Below, in pieces: positions 11,864-24,800 of a stretch of DNA of 64,000 nucleotides; position 1 is the stretch's first letter; each line of letters opens with the position of its first letter. The stretch is from Penicillium oxalicum (taxonomy: Eukaryota > Ascomycota > Eurotiomycetes > Eurotiales > Aspergillaceae): contig NC_064650.1 in the NCBI RefSeq assembly GCF_001723175.1, forward strand, positions 4,898,001-4,962,000, written 5' to 3'. The notes under the pieces are model-generated. The model saw nothing but the letters and a program-made list of their open reading frames with translations. It was not told the origin of the DNA and did no database searches. The translations under genes and the position numbers were made by a program.

Positions 11864-13466
11864 TCACCCCTCGGCGTTCTTCATCAAGAACGACTTGACA
11901 AAAGGTAGCTTATCAATCACATCCAACCCAAGACTTCGGGCCCATGTCACAGGCCCTTGACCCGGAATGTTGTACATCTTGTGCAAGAGATCGCAGGCGC
12001 CTCCAATTTTGGCATTGGTCAAATAGCGCTCTGACGAGTACCGCTCAAGGGTCAAGAGATCGCCAATGTCCATGCCGTGAGAGACCGCGTACTCGATTGT
12101 TTGGGACAGCGAGGCGATATCTCCAAGACCCAGATTCAGACCTTGGCCCGCCAAGGGGTGAATAACGTGTGCGGCATCACCGACAAGAGCGACCCGGGGA
12201 GAGATGTATTGAGCAGCGTGGCGGAAGCGCAGCGGGAAAGATGCAACAGTGCCTGCCTGCACAGCCTTTGCCATTGGGGGAATGTGAGCAGGGATTGGAG
12301 TGTGCTGCACGCGCCATGAGAGCTCATCTTCATGGGAGGTTGGATCAGATGCCGAATTCTCCATTCCCATCATGAATTTGAGATCAGTCATGGACAGCCT
12401 GAAGGCAGCATTGACCATGGCGAGAAAGGCCGAGGAGGGCAGAGACTTGAGATATGCAGCGTGCTCAGGGGTGGTGGACCAGACGAGCGTAGCGTGGTTG
12501 TTGGGAAGCGGAAGAAGAGCAATTGGTCCTCCGAGCGAAGGCAAGAAGCGCTGGTACGCTGTGCGCATATACGCTGGGAAGGGAGGAGTATCGGGATTTG
12601 CGAGAGAAAGAGTAGCCACGATGCCATGACGGTTGTAGTCCCAGCCATGAGTGGTGATGTCCGCAAAGGAGCGCACGGGACTGTTAATACCATCGGCGCC
12701 GACAAGCAGTCTCGCCGCGATCTGAGAGGACGATTGACCTTCAGCATTGATCCCGCTGGGCTTGAGCGAGAGAATCGGCCAGGCCGACAAATCCGGCCCT
12801 TCTGTTCGAAGATCGGCTCCGTTCTCGATTCCCGCCACGGTTGTATTGGAGAAAAGCGTCAGGTTTTCATCACCCGAAGCTGCGATGCGCTTTAAAAGCC
12901 CACGAACTAGGTTGGAATTCTCCGTCATAGTCGCGACTGGGCGCATCTCTTCAAATGCAGGTGTATCCACCGTCCAGTCGAATGATATTCGGGAACCGCT
13001 CTCGCCATCCCAGACCTGCATTTCTTGGTAATCCTGCACGCGATCCTGGTCGATATGTTCCCAAGCACCAATTTTCTGCAAGAAAGCTTTGGAAGACGGC
13101 GTTAAGCTGCTGACTCGATTGGAGAATTGGTCAGAGTCCATCGTCCATGAACGCGCCTTGTTAAGATCCTGGCTTTCGATGAGAGCCACTTTGAGCTTTG
13201 ACGTGACGGGAGATGCTCCTGTGGCCGAGGATTGTTAGTTTCCCGCTAGCTGGACAACTGAGTCTTGTCTTGTCCTTGCGCCGGTATCACTCACGAAGCG
13301 CGGCCAAAAGCCCTAGACCCGCCGGGCCACCTCCGACGCAGACGACATCGTAGATATCAGGAGTTCGGCCGGCTTGGGTTGCAAGTCGCCGCCGAGTAGA
13401 GCCGATGCCGCTTCTGCACGACGGACAGACGTATGCCCGCAATGTAGCTTGTGTAAGTAAACGCAT
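11864..13466 (-). CDS. COQ6: FAD-dependent ubiquinone biosynthesis monooxygenase, COQ6-like
   Basis: The exons on the minus strand are 13466-13295 and 13218-11864, joined across intron 13294-13219 (GTGAGT...CACAG), giving 508 residues. The start was placed at 13466 because it opens an Arg-rich, acid-poor leader (MRLLTQATLRAYV) like a mitochondrial presequence. The UbiH/COQ6 signatures are present. They are the dinucleotide-binding GGGPAGLGLL near the N-terminus, LLVGADGINSPVR in the middle, and VALVGDAAHVIHPLAGQGLN near the C-terminus. Family role: ring C5 hydroxylation in coenzyme Q synthesis, on the matrix face of the mitochondrial inner membrane as part of the CoQ complex. It is the last of three same-strand genes after kexin and SNX4. 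No defects were seen. Confidence 0.93.
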
Positions 13467-14430
13467 CGTGGATGGGACGATCAAGAGCTGGAAAACTGCA
13501 GTTGTATGACCTTGAACCGCTCGGTCCCGAGACATGTGAAACAAACAATGCAAACAGCTCTCCTTCCATTTCAGGAAGGGCATTCTGGATCTGCCACGAT
13601 TTAGCACATTGGGACGATTGAATCAGCAATAGACGTGTCTTCTAATGGAGTCGTGAGTTGATAATAGGATGATTATCAAACTTGGAAAGATCAACGATAC
13701 TATTTGCAGCCTGGCGAGAGATGGCCGCCCGCTCGAATTTGAGCAATGCACAAGATCTATGTAGACCAGCCCTAAGGTAGTTTTGGCTGGATCCAGCATC
13801 CATGAATTGAGGTGGATATTTCCAATGCTTCAGAAAGCTCTAGTGTGTTCTTATATGGATAGCGGACAATACAAAATCCATGTTCTGAAGAAGCAGGCAA
13901 CGATTGATTTCGAATCTGCTCCAGATACATCCATACATCAACCGGACCTGAATCCACCGTAACGAGCCCGGAGCGATAGGTAGTGAGCATTCCAGGTAAA
14001 GATGTGGAAGTATGCATCCAAATGATACATTCGTGCCGACCATTGATGTCGACGCACGACCCGACTTGATTAGGTACTTACCTCTGAGGAAGATAGGGCA
14101 AGTGCCTATTTACTCAGAACCTAGCAGCTGGAAATTCTATTCCATTTAATCACATCACCGGCACGCCAAATTCACCACCTCCAGGTCCGCCACCCCCACA
14201 AGGTGTTTTCATCTTATAAAGCTGCAGTCATCAACAAGGGTTACAGTAACGGATTCGACGCGAGAGTAGGGTCATTGTGCAGGGAGAACGATGGAATTAA
14301 CGGGTATGAAGCAGTCAAAAAACAAGCAAGACAAGAAAATCGGCTCATGAACATCTACCCCGGATTCGACAGGAGGTGATTAGGTTAGTATCCGTATGAT
14401 CTTCGCCTACGCGCAAGATTATTCCCTCCT
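13467..14430. other. Intergenic region between COQ6 and SNX4
   Basis: Holds the COQ6 promoter side and the SNX4 3' region. Only short frames with no recognisable product; nothing else called. Confidence 0.55.
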
Positions 14431-16079
14431 TCAGGCCACTCGCGAGGCAGCGGCTTCTGACGCCGCCTCCACGCCAGCCTCAGCATCACTCTCCATTTCC
14501 GCCACGAATCGCTCCCATGTGGTCAACACACTTTGATAGAAGTTGATGTGGGCATCCGCGAGAGATCCCAGGGAATCGCGGAATTCAACGGCTTTGATTC
14601 GCTCGAAGTCGGCGACTTCACGAACGACTTCTTCATCAAACATCTCCGAGGTGGTTCTCGCCGACTCAACCTCACGGGTGAGTTCATCGATTCGTAGTTC
14701 GAGTTTACGAACACGCTCGCGACGGGACTGCTCGTGATCGACACCGCGCATATCTTCCATTTTCGAACGAATGAAAGAAGCCGGCGATGATGTCAGAGGA
14801 TTTGAGGCGTAGTACGCGCTGGGATTGTTTGCAAGTGAGTCGCGCTCAGTGACAGCCTTGTTCCGGTAGTCAACAAGGGCTTCAAAATCGAGCTGCTTCT
14901 GCTCTCTCGTCTTCAACAGCGCTTTTACGGACAGTATATAGGCTTCCATATCACGCAAGGAGCCCAGATAATTTTGATCCGTGTGGTCTTTCAAATCATG
15001 CAGTCCCCGTGCAGTTTCTTCAACCGAGGCTGCGAAGACCTGCAAAGGCATCTCGACCGCTGGTTCAAGAGGGACAAGCTTGCGGAACTGTGTCGCGAGG
15101 TCGGTGTAGTCTGATTCCAGGTCTGACTCGCGGCGGGCGACCCGAGCCACTGTCTTTTCCACGTGCGATAAATCTTCGTCCAGCTTATCCGCTTTCTCCT
15201 TGACTTCAATAAATCGCCTGTCGGGCTTGTGGACCTTGGTGAATGCATTGACAAAGCTGTCTGTGAAGTTGTCAAAGATTCCAGACCCGGAAATCTCGGT
15301 CGTGGAACTTGTTGTGCCCCGAGACGAGTGAAGCCGAATGTGTGCATTCCAATCGGGCGATTCTAGGAAAATGATGAGGAGGGGCGCCCGTCGCAGCACT
15401 GGATGGAGGGTCAAGCGCTTCAGGAATCGGTGTAGCGACCATGATCGCCTAGTGGTGAACTCCGGTCCGAATCGATCGCCTCGCACATACTCCATCTTGT
15501 GCTTATCCGGAAGAGGCGGGACGGCACATGCTGGGTATTCACGATAAAGCGTCTTGTACAGAAAATAGAAATCGGTAAATCTGCGGCGGACGCTAAATTC
15601 AGGCTTCTGAAATGACTTGAAATCGGTCTATTCCGTTGTAGATCAGGTTAGCCACGCGCCTTCCTATGAAGCTTGATACTGAGATGTCTTGATGAGCCAG
15701 AAGAGCTGCGGTAGGCAGCAATCATAAGAAATGAGCTCTTCAGCGTAGCATGGCAAGTGGAATAGAGAGCCAAGTAAGCACTGACATGTGTTGTGACAAG
15801 GTATGAGATGTAGGCATCTTTAGTGCCATCATTCTCCTTCAGTGGAGAGTCAACGCGGCATTCAAGGACACCGTCTCCGATACCAGCCAAATCCACAGCG
15901 TCGGCTAATGGACCTGCTTGGGGCTCTTCGTGCGCGGAGCTCATTCTGCGCTTGCCATTGGTGTCGTGTTCATATTCGCGAGGCTCCTCTGCATCTGTGC
16001 CCGAAGTAGTCGGTCGCGAAGCATCGCTCGCGGCGTCATTGCGCCAGGAGACGTTGTCAAAGTCATCATGTTGATCCAT
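14431..16079 (-). CDS. SNX4: Sorting nexin 4 / autophagy-related protein 24 (PX-BAR)
   Basis: The exons on the minus strand are 16079-15786 and 15627-14431, with intron 15785-15628 (GTCAGT...ATAG), giving 496 residues. An acidic, Ser-rich N-terminus of about 70 residues comes first. The PX domain follows (YISYLVTTH|TDFKSFQKPEF, then RRRFTDFYFLYKTLYREYP, then PPLPDKHK), and the intron cuts inside the PX domain. The second half is a long charged helical region of BAR type (for example KVHKPDRRFIEVKEKADKLD) ending in an Ala/Glu-rich tail. Family knowledge: Snx4 binds PI3P on early endosomes, recycles SNAREs to the late Golgi, and in fungi helps selective autophagy. The start at 16079 was preferred over an upstream in-frame ATG because it begins a typical acidic N-terminus. 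Confidence 0.93.
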
Positions 16080-16816
16080 GGCGGGGAACAATAGTCTCGC
16101 ACCCAGCCGTGGTGTCCCGGTGAAGTTCACCCGATGAGGAGGGATTGCGAGCTCAACAGAGCTTGAGAATACGATGAGCAAGAAGCACAGATGATCTCCC
16201 AAATGCGAGACAGATGACAGCTAGGCGCTGGGAGCTGTAGTGTAGAAGTCCAATGATCCTGCGTCTACGCAAAAGGCGGAGTGCGTTCACCCCGGGGAGC
16301 GGCACCTTCGTCATCGCCTTGCGATCGCTTTGGGATCGCCGGAACTGCCGCTCACTGACTAAGCCCCGTCTTGGCCCGAGACAGGCTGGCAGGTCAAGCA
16401 CGATCCAAGTAGTCAATGACCGAAATCTATGGTGACTCTGTATATGCAAGGAAGTGATGGGCCATCGAAGCTTATTTACTCATCCCCACTGACAGTATGG
16501 GATTAATGAACATACATCAGAATGCTTGAATGAAGCAGCCTAGATAAGCACCACGCTGCCCGGTAGGTATTCACACATTACGGAACTCGCTGGGTACCTC
16601 GAGGGTCTGTAGGACCCGTCCATACGTGCTATGTACGCTTCATTAAAAAAAAGGAAGAATTAAACAGGCCGACCAGCTTTTCAGTACGCCGTTTCGAAAG
16701 ACCTGAAAATGGAAGGAAGATTGAGTCCTTTCTTGAATATGGTACGCTGAATAAGGCGGACATATGGACATGCAGACCCACAAACCCAGATAACTCTGGG
16801 CATGTGATCATCTCTT
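16080..16816. other. Intergenic region between SNX4 and kexin
   Basis: SNX4 promoter side plus the kexin 3' region. No gene-like frame was seen. Confidence 0.55.
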
Positions 16817-19392
16817 TCACCTTTTCTCGGACAACAGGCGATCCCTGGGGGACTCGTCTCCATCGTCCTTCTCGGCAGGCTGATTTGAGTGGTCCCGATA
16901 TGGCCCTTCGTCCTCGTCGCTGAAGATCTCCTCGTCACTTTCACCCGCAAAGGCATTGTAGAGCTCTCCCCCTCGTCGCTGACTTCGACCGCCACCGGCA
17001 GACATGGGATGCATCTCATCTTCGTCCTCGATCATTTCGAACTCATAATCATCGGTCATGTTGGTGCGACGGCGCTTCATGCGCTGGAGCTGGAAGTAGA
17101 CCCCCAATCCAATGAAGAAAATGATGATCATGGCCAGAGAGGCGTAGATCCAGATCTGGGTACGCTTCGAAGCTCCAAAGGAAGGCAAGTAGCTAGACAG
17201 ATGATCCGAAGTTGAGGTCGGCGTCGGGGAAGCCGAACTGGTGGGTTTCATAGTCACCCCCGGTGATGACTCCGCGACGGGAATCGCAGTTGTGGATAAC
17301 TCGGTGGGTTTCGGCTTGACTGGCCGTTCCGGTTGATCCTCCAGATTAGAGGGGGTAGGGGGAGAGACGGTCTTTGTTGGAACGGTGTCTACAGCTGTCG
17401 TGGCGACATGTGCTTCCTCGTACGGATGATCATCGTCGTTCTCCTCGGGAAGAGGATGGAGCGGTTGAGCGGTTCCGTCGATGGACTCACCCCACAAGTT
17501 GAATCGCCAGTCAATAAAATCGCCAGTATACTCATTCACTGCGGTGTCTTTCACAACCACAGTCCACTCCCCTATGGGTGACTCGCCCCTGGTTTCATGT
17601 CAGTGAAGGATCGATCACAGAGGAATACTAGGGGAACGAACCAGTGCGCCACGGACATAAAAGTCCAATCAACATATCCCCGCGGTTCTTCATCACTCTC
17701 CCGGGTGACGCTAAGATGACTGACGACTCCTTTCGGACTCCGCAGCTCCACGCTGAGGTCGCCGCGCCTCGTGTGGTTGATGTTCATGGTCACAGTCACA
17801 TGCTCAAGTTTGGCAAAATTGGCACCCTTCAAGTGATCTTCCGTGACGACATAACGGCTGAGCAGACCTTGGGCCCCTTGAGGGATGCCCTTGTGGACTC
17901 GCAGCCATGGAGAATTGAACCAGGCTTGAGGCTTGACAAGATCCCAGGTCTTGGCTCTTTGAACCAATGCATACGCATCGACCTTGCCGTAGCCCCAGTC
18001 GTGACTAAACTTCTTTCCGGACGGGAGATCAGCCCAGCTTCCATCGTCCTCGCTCACCGGCACGGCTGACTCGATCATTAAATATTGAACGTCACGCCAT
18101 GTGAGGTCCGGCCGAACGCTGAGCGCAAGCGCAATAGTACCGGCAGCCAGCGGGCCAGCCGCTGAAGTGCCACCGTGGGAACTAGAGCATTTGTCTACAC
18201 CGACATCGGTCGTATGGATGGCATCCCCTGATCCACTGCTGTAGGCGACGACCAGCTGCGCGGAGCAAGACTCAGAGTAACTCGGCCGCTTGCCCTCATG
18301 ATCGATGGCCCCGACGGTAATACTGTAGATGCTGTTGGTGTAGCCATCGAAATTGCAGTTGTCACCAAATGCCGCGCCATTCCCGGCAGCAAATACAAAG
18401 ATTGAGCCCCTGCCATCTCGTCCCCGTTGCACGCCATTGACCATGGCCCGCTTGATCAGGAGGCCAGGCGCATCCATGGTTTGGCCGTCGTCGGGGGGGC
18501 CCCACGAGCAGGAATAGATATGGTTTTCCTGAAACGCAAAGTTGATCGCCGCTGCTTCGTCCGCATCGTCAATCGGTTTCGACAGAATCCGAATGCCCGA
18601 GATCTTGCTGTCGTATGCCACCCCCAGGCCACAAACGTCATTCTTTGCTGCTGCGATCTCGCCCGAGCATCGGGTGCCGTGCTTATCATCCGACAGCCGC
18701 GGTCGTGGTTCGGGACTGTTCTCGTTGTAGTCCCAAGAACCCTTGGCGAAGTAGTTCGGCTTCAGATCGTTGCTGTACATATCCAAGCCATCATCCACCA
18801 CCGCCGTTGCCACGCCCTTGCCTGTAATCCCTTCCAGCCAGACGCCGGTGACATTCAGATCGTGTCCCGGTTCGGCCGCGTTGTACAGATGCCACTGATC
18901 CTTGAAGATTGGATCGGTGATCTGCAGTGCCTCCATCAACCTATTTTGTTGCGCCAATGCTTTCACGTCAGCTTTGGCACGAGTGTTTTGTTTCTTTCCC
19001 CCGACGGGCGTTGGCGGCGCCCTTTTTTGTAGCCTTTGTCTTGGTGGATCGAGCTTCTGTGACCACAGGATACCCTCCAGCGGATCCGCGTTTCGAGGTA
19101 ACGCTCTGTCGCCCGACCGACGACGAAGCTTACGGTTGTGTCGCAAATTGTCCAGCACAACATCGAGATTTGCACTTTGATCTCGGGGGAGAGAGAAGGT
19201 GTGATGACCGGCCAACTCTCCGATCTGGCCCTCATGGCGGGCCCCCAGTACCCGGGCTACCGTTGTCGGCGGAGTCGTGTCATCGAGGTGCAGGGCAAAG
19301 TAGTCGCGCGACTCATAGGAGCGAGGGTGCAGAGCTGAAGTGGCTGCGCCAATTAAGCTGAAGGCGACAGCAATACTGCTGGCGACACGCAT
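16817..19392 (-). CDS. kexB: Kexin-type proprotein convertase (subtilisin family, type I membrane protein)
   Basis: The exons on the minus strand are 19392-17642 and 17588-16817, joined across intron 17641-17589, giving 840 residues. The protein starts with a signal peptide (MRVASSIAVAFSLIGAATSA). The prodomain ends in a Lys-Arg at about residues 123-124. The S8B catalytic domain has Asp200 (VVDDGLD), His238 (KHGTRCSGE), oxyanion Asn337 (FAAGNG) and Ser410 (HGGTSAAGP). The P domain follows, then a Ser/Thr/Pro-rich stalk, one membrane segment (IWIYASLAMIIIFFIGLGVY) and an acidic cytosolic tail. Family role: it cleaves secretory precursors after KR/RR in the late Golgi and is recycled through endosomes. 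It is the first of the same-strand group kexin-SNX4-COQ6. All catalytic residues are intact. Confidence 0.96.
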
Positions 19393-21849
19393 TGTAGAGG
19401 GAGGTTCCGGCCGGTCGGCGATTCGGATTTGGGTAGCGCGCGTAATTGCACTTGAAGTATAGAATCGACACCACGCTGCGCCACTGCTGCCATGAACTAG
19501 ACGTGTCGATCGATTCTGTTGACAATGAGATGAGAGGACGTGAAGGGGTTGATAGTCGCTAGACTGCACTCCACTCCGCAGAAAAGGAGATGTGGCGAAA
19601 ATGGTTGATGAAAGAGAATCAGAATAGGAGGTGGATCGACGTAGGGACCAACGCAACACAACGCGGGTCTGTGGAGGCCACGGTCCTAACTCGGGCTGGG
19701 GCTGCCTCTTTGGCGACTACTGTTTTTTTTTTTTTTTACACATTGACAAAGAGCACAGATCTTGACGGTAGTCGTGCGCCAGTGGTACTGATGGCGGACA
19801 CAATTTCTCCGTCGGATATGAAACTATCGTGTGGGACCTGGAACCTCTTTTGTGGAGGAGTCAATACTTTCTTTCGTCGAAAGACCACGGTTGCTTCAAA
19901 TCTGCGATTTGTCGATCCACTCGGATCAGCGCTTCATGGACGGGGCAGAGGGTCTCGGGCAGAGCAGATCTCCGGGTAGCTGACATCTACTCACAATTGC
20001 CAACTTCATATCCGCCAGCCGGGCCGCACCTTGACTGGCCACAGTCTTGATGCCGACCGTTGACCGTCGACTGGTGACTGGTGGCTGATAAGTAAGGACC
20101 ACTGATGACTCCTCAGTGACGAGTGAGACGCCGTCATATGGGGGGGGAACCGTTGAAAATACAGTGACGAATATGGTGGAGGTCTGCTTCAGGCCCCTTT
20201 ATAGTTGCGAGGCCGTTCTTAGGCTTCAAGCTTAGAGGGAAGTACCAGCAACATACTAGTACCCGACTACCAGCACTAAATTAGGAGGGATTGCTAGTAC
20301 ACCTACGGTATAAGTTCAGATACAAGTCTTGCACCACCATGTCAGCCTTTGACATTGTTCTGGCATTCCATGTCCGCCACTAAGATGACCTGACGTACTG
20401 TACAAGTGTACAATGTACCGTCCATGTAAACGCTGGGCCACCAGCCAAGTCTACTGGACGGGTTGGATCCTGTTTTATGATGCAAAAGCATTGACACAAG
20501 GGGAGCCAGGGCAAGAATGAAGCCAGCTCCAACAGCCAGTGTACCTATTTCTCTTGAGTGTCTGACTACTGTAACTGGAAAATCAATTGGTGCAATTAAC
20601 TGGGTGAAATTGCAGTGGACAGCGTGTGGCAGCGGACTCTTTTGAATCCTCCCGAGGGTGGTCTTCGTGATTCGGTACGGAGCATGTCAAGCTTCGTGAG
20701 TGGAAGCCATTTGAAATTGGCAATCCCTGTCAAGGCTCGGTAGATTTTGGATTCTGCCTGCAGTAAGTGTGGCCTTAAATTTTACTTGTCACTCATTTAA
20801 TAGGTTTCCTTGCCAGTCTACTGACAAGGAGATCAATACAAGGCTGGGCCCCATGCATCACCTAAAGCGTGAGAAACTACTACCTTTGCGCCCCAGGTCT
20901 GCACTTTCGAGTAAGGAAGCTAGGGCTCGCGGTACCACTGCAATAGTATCATGTAACTGAAGCGATGAGGGTCTCTTTGACAAATCATCCACCCTGTGCA
21001 CACATTGGATCGCAGAAAGATGGCGTTGTTAAATTCCGTGGCCATCCCCACGGAACGATTGTCTTGCTCGCTGGACACCCTGTAGTGCCGCGGTAACAGG
21101 TCTCTCCACTCAGTACCCACAAGACAATAGAAGTAATGCCGTCGTACACCAACGTCGTTCACACCGGAAATTTTCAGGTACCCCTTCCAGCAACACTGGA
21201 TGCACCAAAAGATATCTAAGTCCTTGATGTGCAGGGGACAAATCAGGAAATATCTGGTCCCTCAATGGATTCAAGTCAAAGCCACTCCATCCACGAGGGA
21301 TGGTCGATTGGCTCCTACGCCTGCCCTGCCCCGCGCCGAGGGCTGGGGCCGCCAAATACCAGCCACCAAGATAATCGCGATGTATAGACCAGACCGACGA
21401 GAACTCATCACCCGCGTGTTCCCATTCAATCTCATCACGCTTGACCCATCTCTTTACCACAACCATCCCATTGTCTGGCTCAAGACAGGAACTGCACACG
21501 GCTCATCGTCTGGCGTCTGAATCTCAACAATCACCCAGCCAGCACTCATACTCGTGCGACGCTTCAACCCTGTCACCGCCGCCACCCCGCTCACTGAGGT
21601 GCCTGACGATCTGACACGACTGAATCTTGTACACAAAGACAAGCATGCATTAATTATTCCCCCAGACTCCCGAGAGAGCTCAACTGGACCCTAATCATAG
21701 CCATCTGAGCGCTGCGTGTATTGGTGTCTTATCCACGAGGCAGTCTTCTCTGATCTGACACGAGATTGAGCACGGACTTTGCCGCAATCTAGGCTGCATT
21801 ACCGCCTGCAACTTTGATCAGCACGATAGAACAGCGATCAATCAACACG
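19393..21849. other. Divergent intergenic region kexin / PhoD-like phosphatase
   Basis: A 2.4-kb bidirectional promoter region. It includes a 15-nt T run at 19723-19737. Several short frames exist but none has a family look or splice continuity. No gene is called. Confidence 0.55.
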
Positions 21850-24800
21850 ATGGCGGCATTTAAAACACGAGGATCGCCAGATCTGGCCAATGGTGGCCCC
21901 CATCCTCAATCGACCCCAGCGGCTGCTCGTAAAGCCTCCAATGCTCGCGGACAGAACGCGGCTATGTCCTTTCCAAACAGTGAACAGGGCAGCGCCCCAA
22001 CTCGATCATTCTCGGGCAGGGCTGCTCCCAACTTGAACTACACCACACGGAAGCCAGCACCAGGGGCCTCCCAGGTCGTGGATGAACAATCAAACACCCC
22101 TCGCGGTCTTCCGCCTACCAATTATCTCCATGATCTCCCTATCACCTCATCTGAGGACAAAGAATTGCAGTCACCTGTCGAGCATTCAACCGCTGTGAAT
22201 GCACCTTCCATGCCAAGTCGGTCAAACACGATTCAATCGACAAGTGGTGCGAGCACGAAGAAGGATTGGGCCTCGGATCGATCGCCCCTGCAGAAGCTTG
22301 AAGTGACGCTCTCGGGGATCAGCAAAGAAGAAAAACGAGCGCGAGTCCAACAAGCCGAGATGCGATTGCGGGAACGCCTGGCTCGTCAACAGCTTGAAAA
22401 AGACCAGGCGGCAGCGGCTGCTGCTGCTGCTGGTAATAACGGTGATAAAGCCCATCTCAACCAGAGCACGCCTTCAGGCAACCACTTGACTCATAACTCG
22501 ACGAGAGGAAATGGAAATGATCGAGTGCAGATCAATGAGAATACCCGAGCTAGTGCAGCTTCGGCTCGATCACAAGGTGCCGCCACGCACGATAATGCAG
22601 TGGGTCGGATGAATGGCCAGCATTCAGAGAATCGCGTCCCTGGGTCTGCGCAGTGGGCGCGAGTACCCAATACTGGAGCTTTACCGATGAAGGCGGCCAG
22701 TCCAATGAGATCTAACTCAGAGCGAGAACAAAGGGGATGGAGCAAACCGTCTACACACACTCGCTCAGTGTCTCACCACGAACACCTGAATCCATCACCA
22801 CTAGTGTCGAGCATTACTACCCATGCAGAGAGAAAAGAATCTCCTTCGACGCTCGAGTCAATCCCTGGAGCGTCGCTCCCACGGTCTAAGCCAAGACAAA
22901 CGGTATCCTTTGATGTGCCGCCGCCAACCCCTCCACCCATCTTCGAATGGCGGAACGCGCCAGTAGCTCGCATAGGAGCCGCCGATTTTGATTTCCAGAA
23001 TCTGGACATTGATCGCAGTCAGGCTTGGTGGGAGGGCGGAGCTTCCACCGATCGTCGGAAGAGTAGAGCCCTGCCAAAAAACTATCAGACTGCGGCCCAA
23101 AAGGTTACCGGTAAGATTGTCCGCGTGTCCCTACGTGTTGGTGACTTGATAAGATAGTCTAATTCTGGTACAGGGGTCACCGCACACAAAACTTTCCAGC
23201 CCAAGTTGTTCTTACGATGCGGGCCTCTCCTTCGATACACCGGCACGAAAACCGTCACTGTCGACGGAACCAATGGCCCCGTTGAGACGGAGCTCTGGCG
23301 GGGCTCAATTCTGATCGTCACGAAAGACTCTCGCTCATCTTACGAGACTCCGCCCATGCTGAGGCTCTTTTGTCAGCCTATGAATCTCCTGCCTCCTCCC
23401 CCCGCAGTCATCAGTGGGGAAGATGGAGCGCTAGCGCCTGAATACGTTGATCCGACGGCGGGCCTCATGAAAGTTGGTCGTGACGGTCGTCCACTCTACG
23501 CCAAGCCAGTAGAACATCTTGAGGAAGAGTTGGATTTGTCTGCCATCGAGAACGATGATGGACTTTATGAGTTGTCCCCAAGCGTCATTGACTACAGTGT
23601 CGACGGAGCCAAACAAACGGTTCCTGCAAATCGAATCCATCCAGTGGATGGCGAGACTGCTGGTTTGTATCGGGATGTCCCAGGGGTTCGCCTGTATGCG
23701 GATCCAGCTCGTGATGTGACGTTTTGGAGATTCAGTATGGAGATTGAACTTGGAACCACACAGCAGCGCCTTGCATACCGCATCAATCAAGGACCCGCAC
23801 TGGGTTTCTGGATTCCAGCTCGAGGACAGTCGATGAATATCATGTTTCACAGCGGCAACGGCTTTGGTCCCAACGCTGATCCTGATCCTCTGTGCGGACC
23901 CGATCCGCTTTGGCGCGATGTTTTGAACGAGCACCAAACGCAGCCCTTCCATGTTATGATCGGTGGTGGCGATCAGATCTTCAATGACAGGCTGATCACC
24001 GATCTTCCTCTGTTCCAGGAATGGATCAAGATCAAGAATGCCGCTGATCGGTATGGCGCGCCTTTAACACCGCAATTCCGCGCAGAGCTTGAGAAATTTT
24101 ATCTCGAAAGCTACGCTTCGTGGTTCTCGCAGGGCCTTTTCTCCCTGGCCAATTCCCAGATTCCGATGGTCAATATGTGGAACGATCATGAAATCTTTGA
24201 AGGATTTGGATCGTACCACGACGAATTTATGCAAAGTGCTGTCATATCGGGGATAGGCAAGATTGCTCACAAATACTATCTCCTGTTTCAACATCACAGC
24301 GTCGTGGACGAGACTGAGACTGATGAGCCTAGCTGGCTCCTTGGCGCTCGGCCGGGTCCCTACATTGAAGAAAGAAGCCGCAATCTATTCATGTCGATGG
24401 GTAGTGAAGTGATGTTCCTGGCCCTGGACTGCCGAACAGAGCGACAGGCAAGTTGAAAGACCCTGACTTTCAATGTTTGCTCAGTTCGTTTGCTAATAAA
24501 ATTCACAGAATGATGAAGTCATCAGTCCCGACACGTATGAGTTCGTTTGGGATAGATGTCATCAAGAAATCGTCAAGGGGAAGACGAAGCACTTGATCGT
24601 CTTGTCAAGCGTGCCAATTGCCTACCCTCGTGTGGTACGTCGCCCACTTGACCCATCCTCGCATCCGAAGCTGACCCGTGCACCCCCAAAGGCCATGCTC
24701 AAGAACTACATGAACAGCCGGAAATCGATCGGCAAAGCCGGGATGATCGGAGGCATCGTCAACCGGTCAGGTGGCAATGTGGAGGTGTTTGATGACCATT

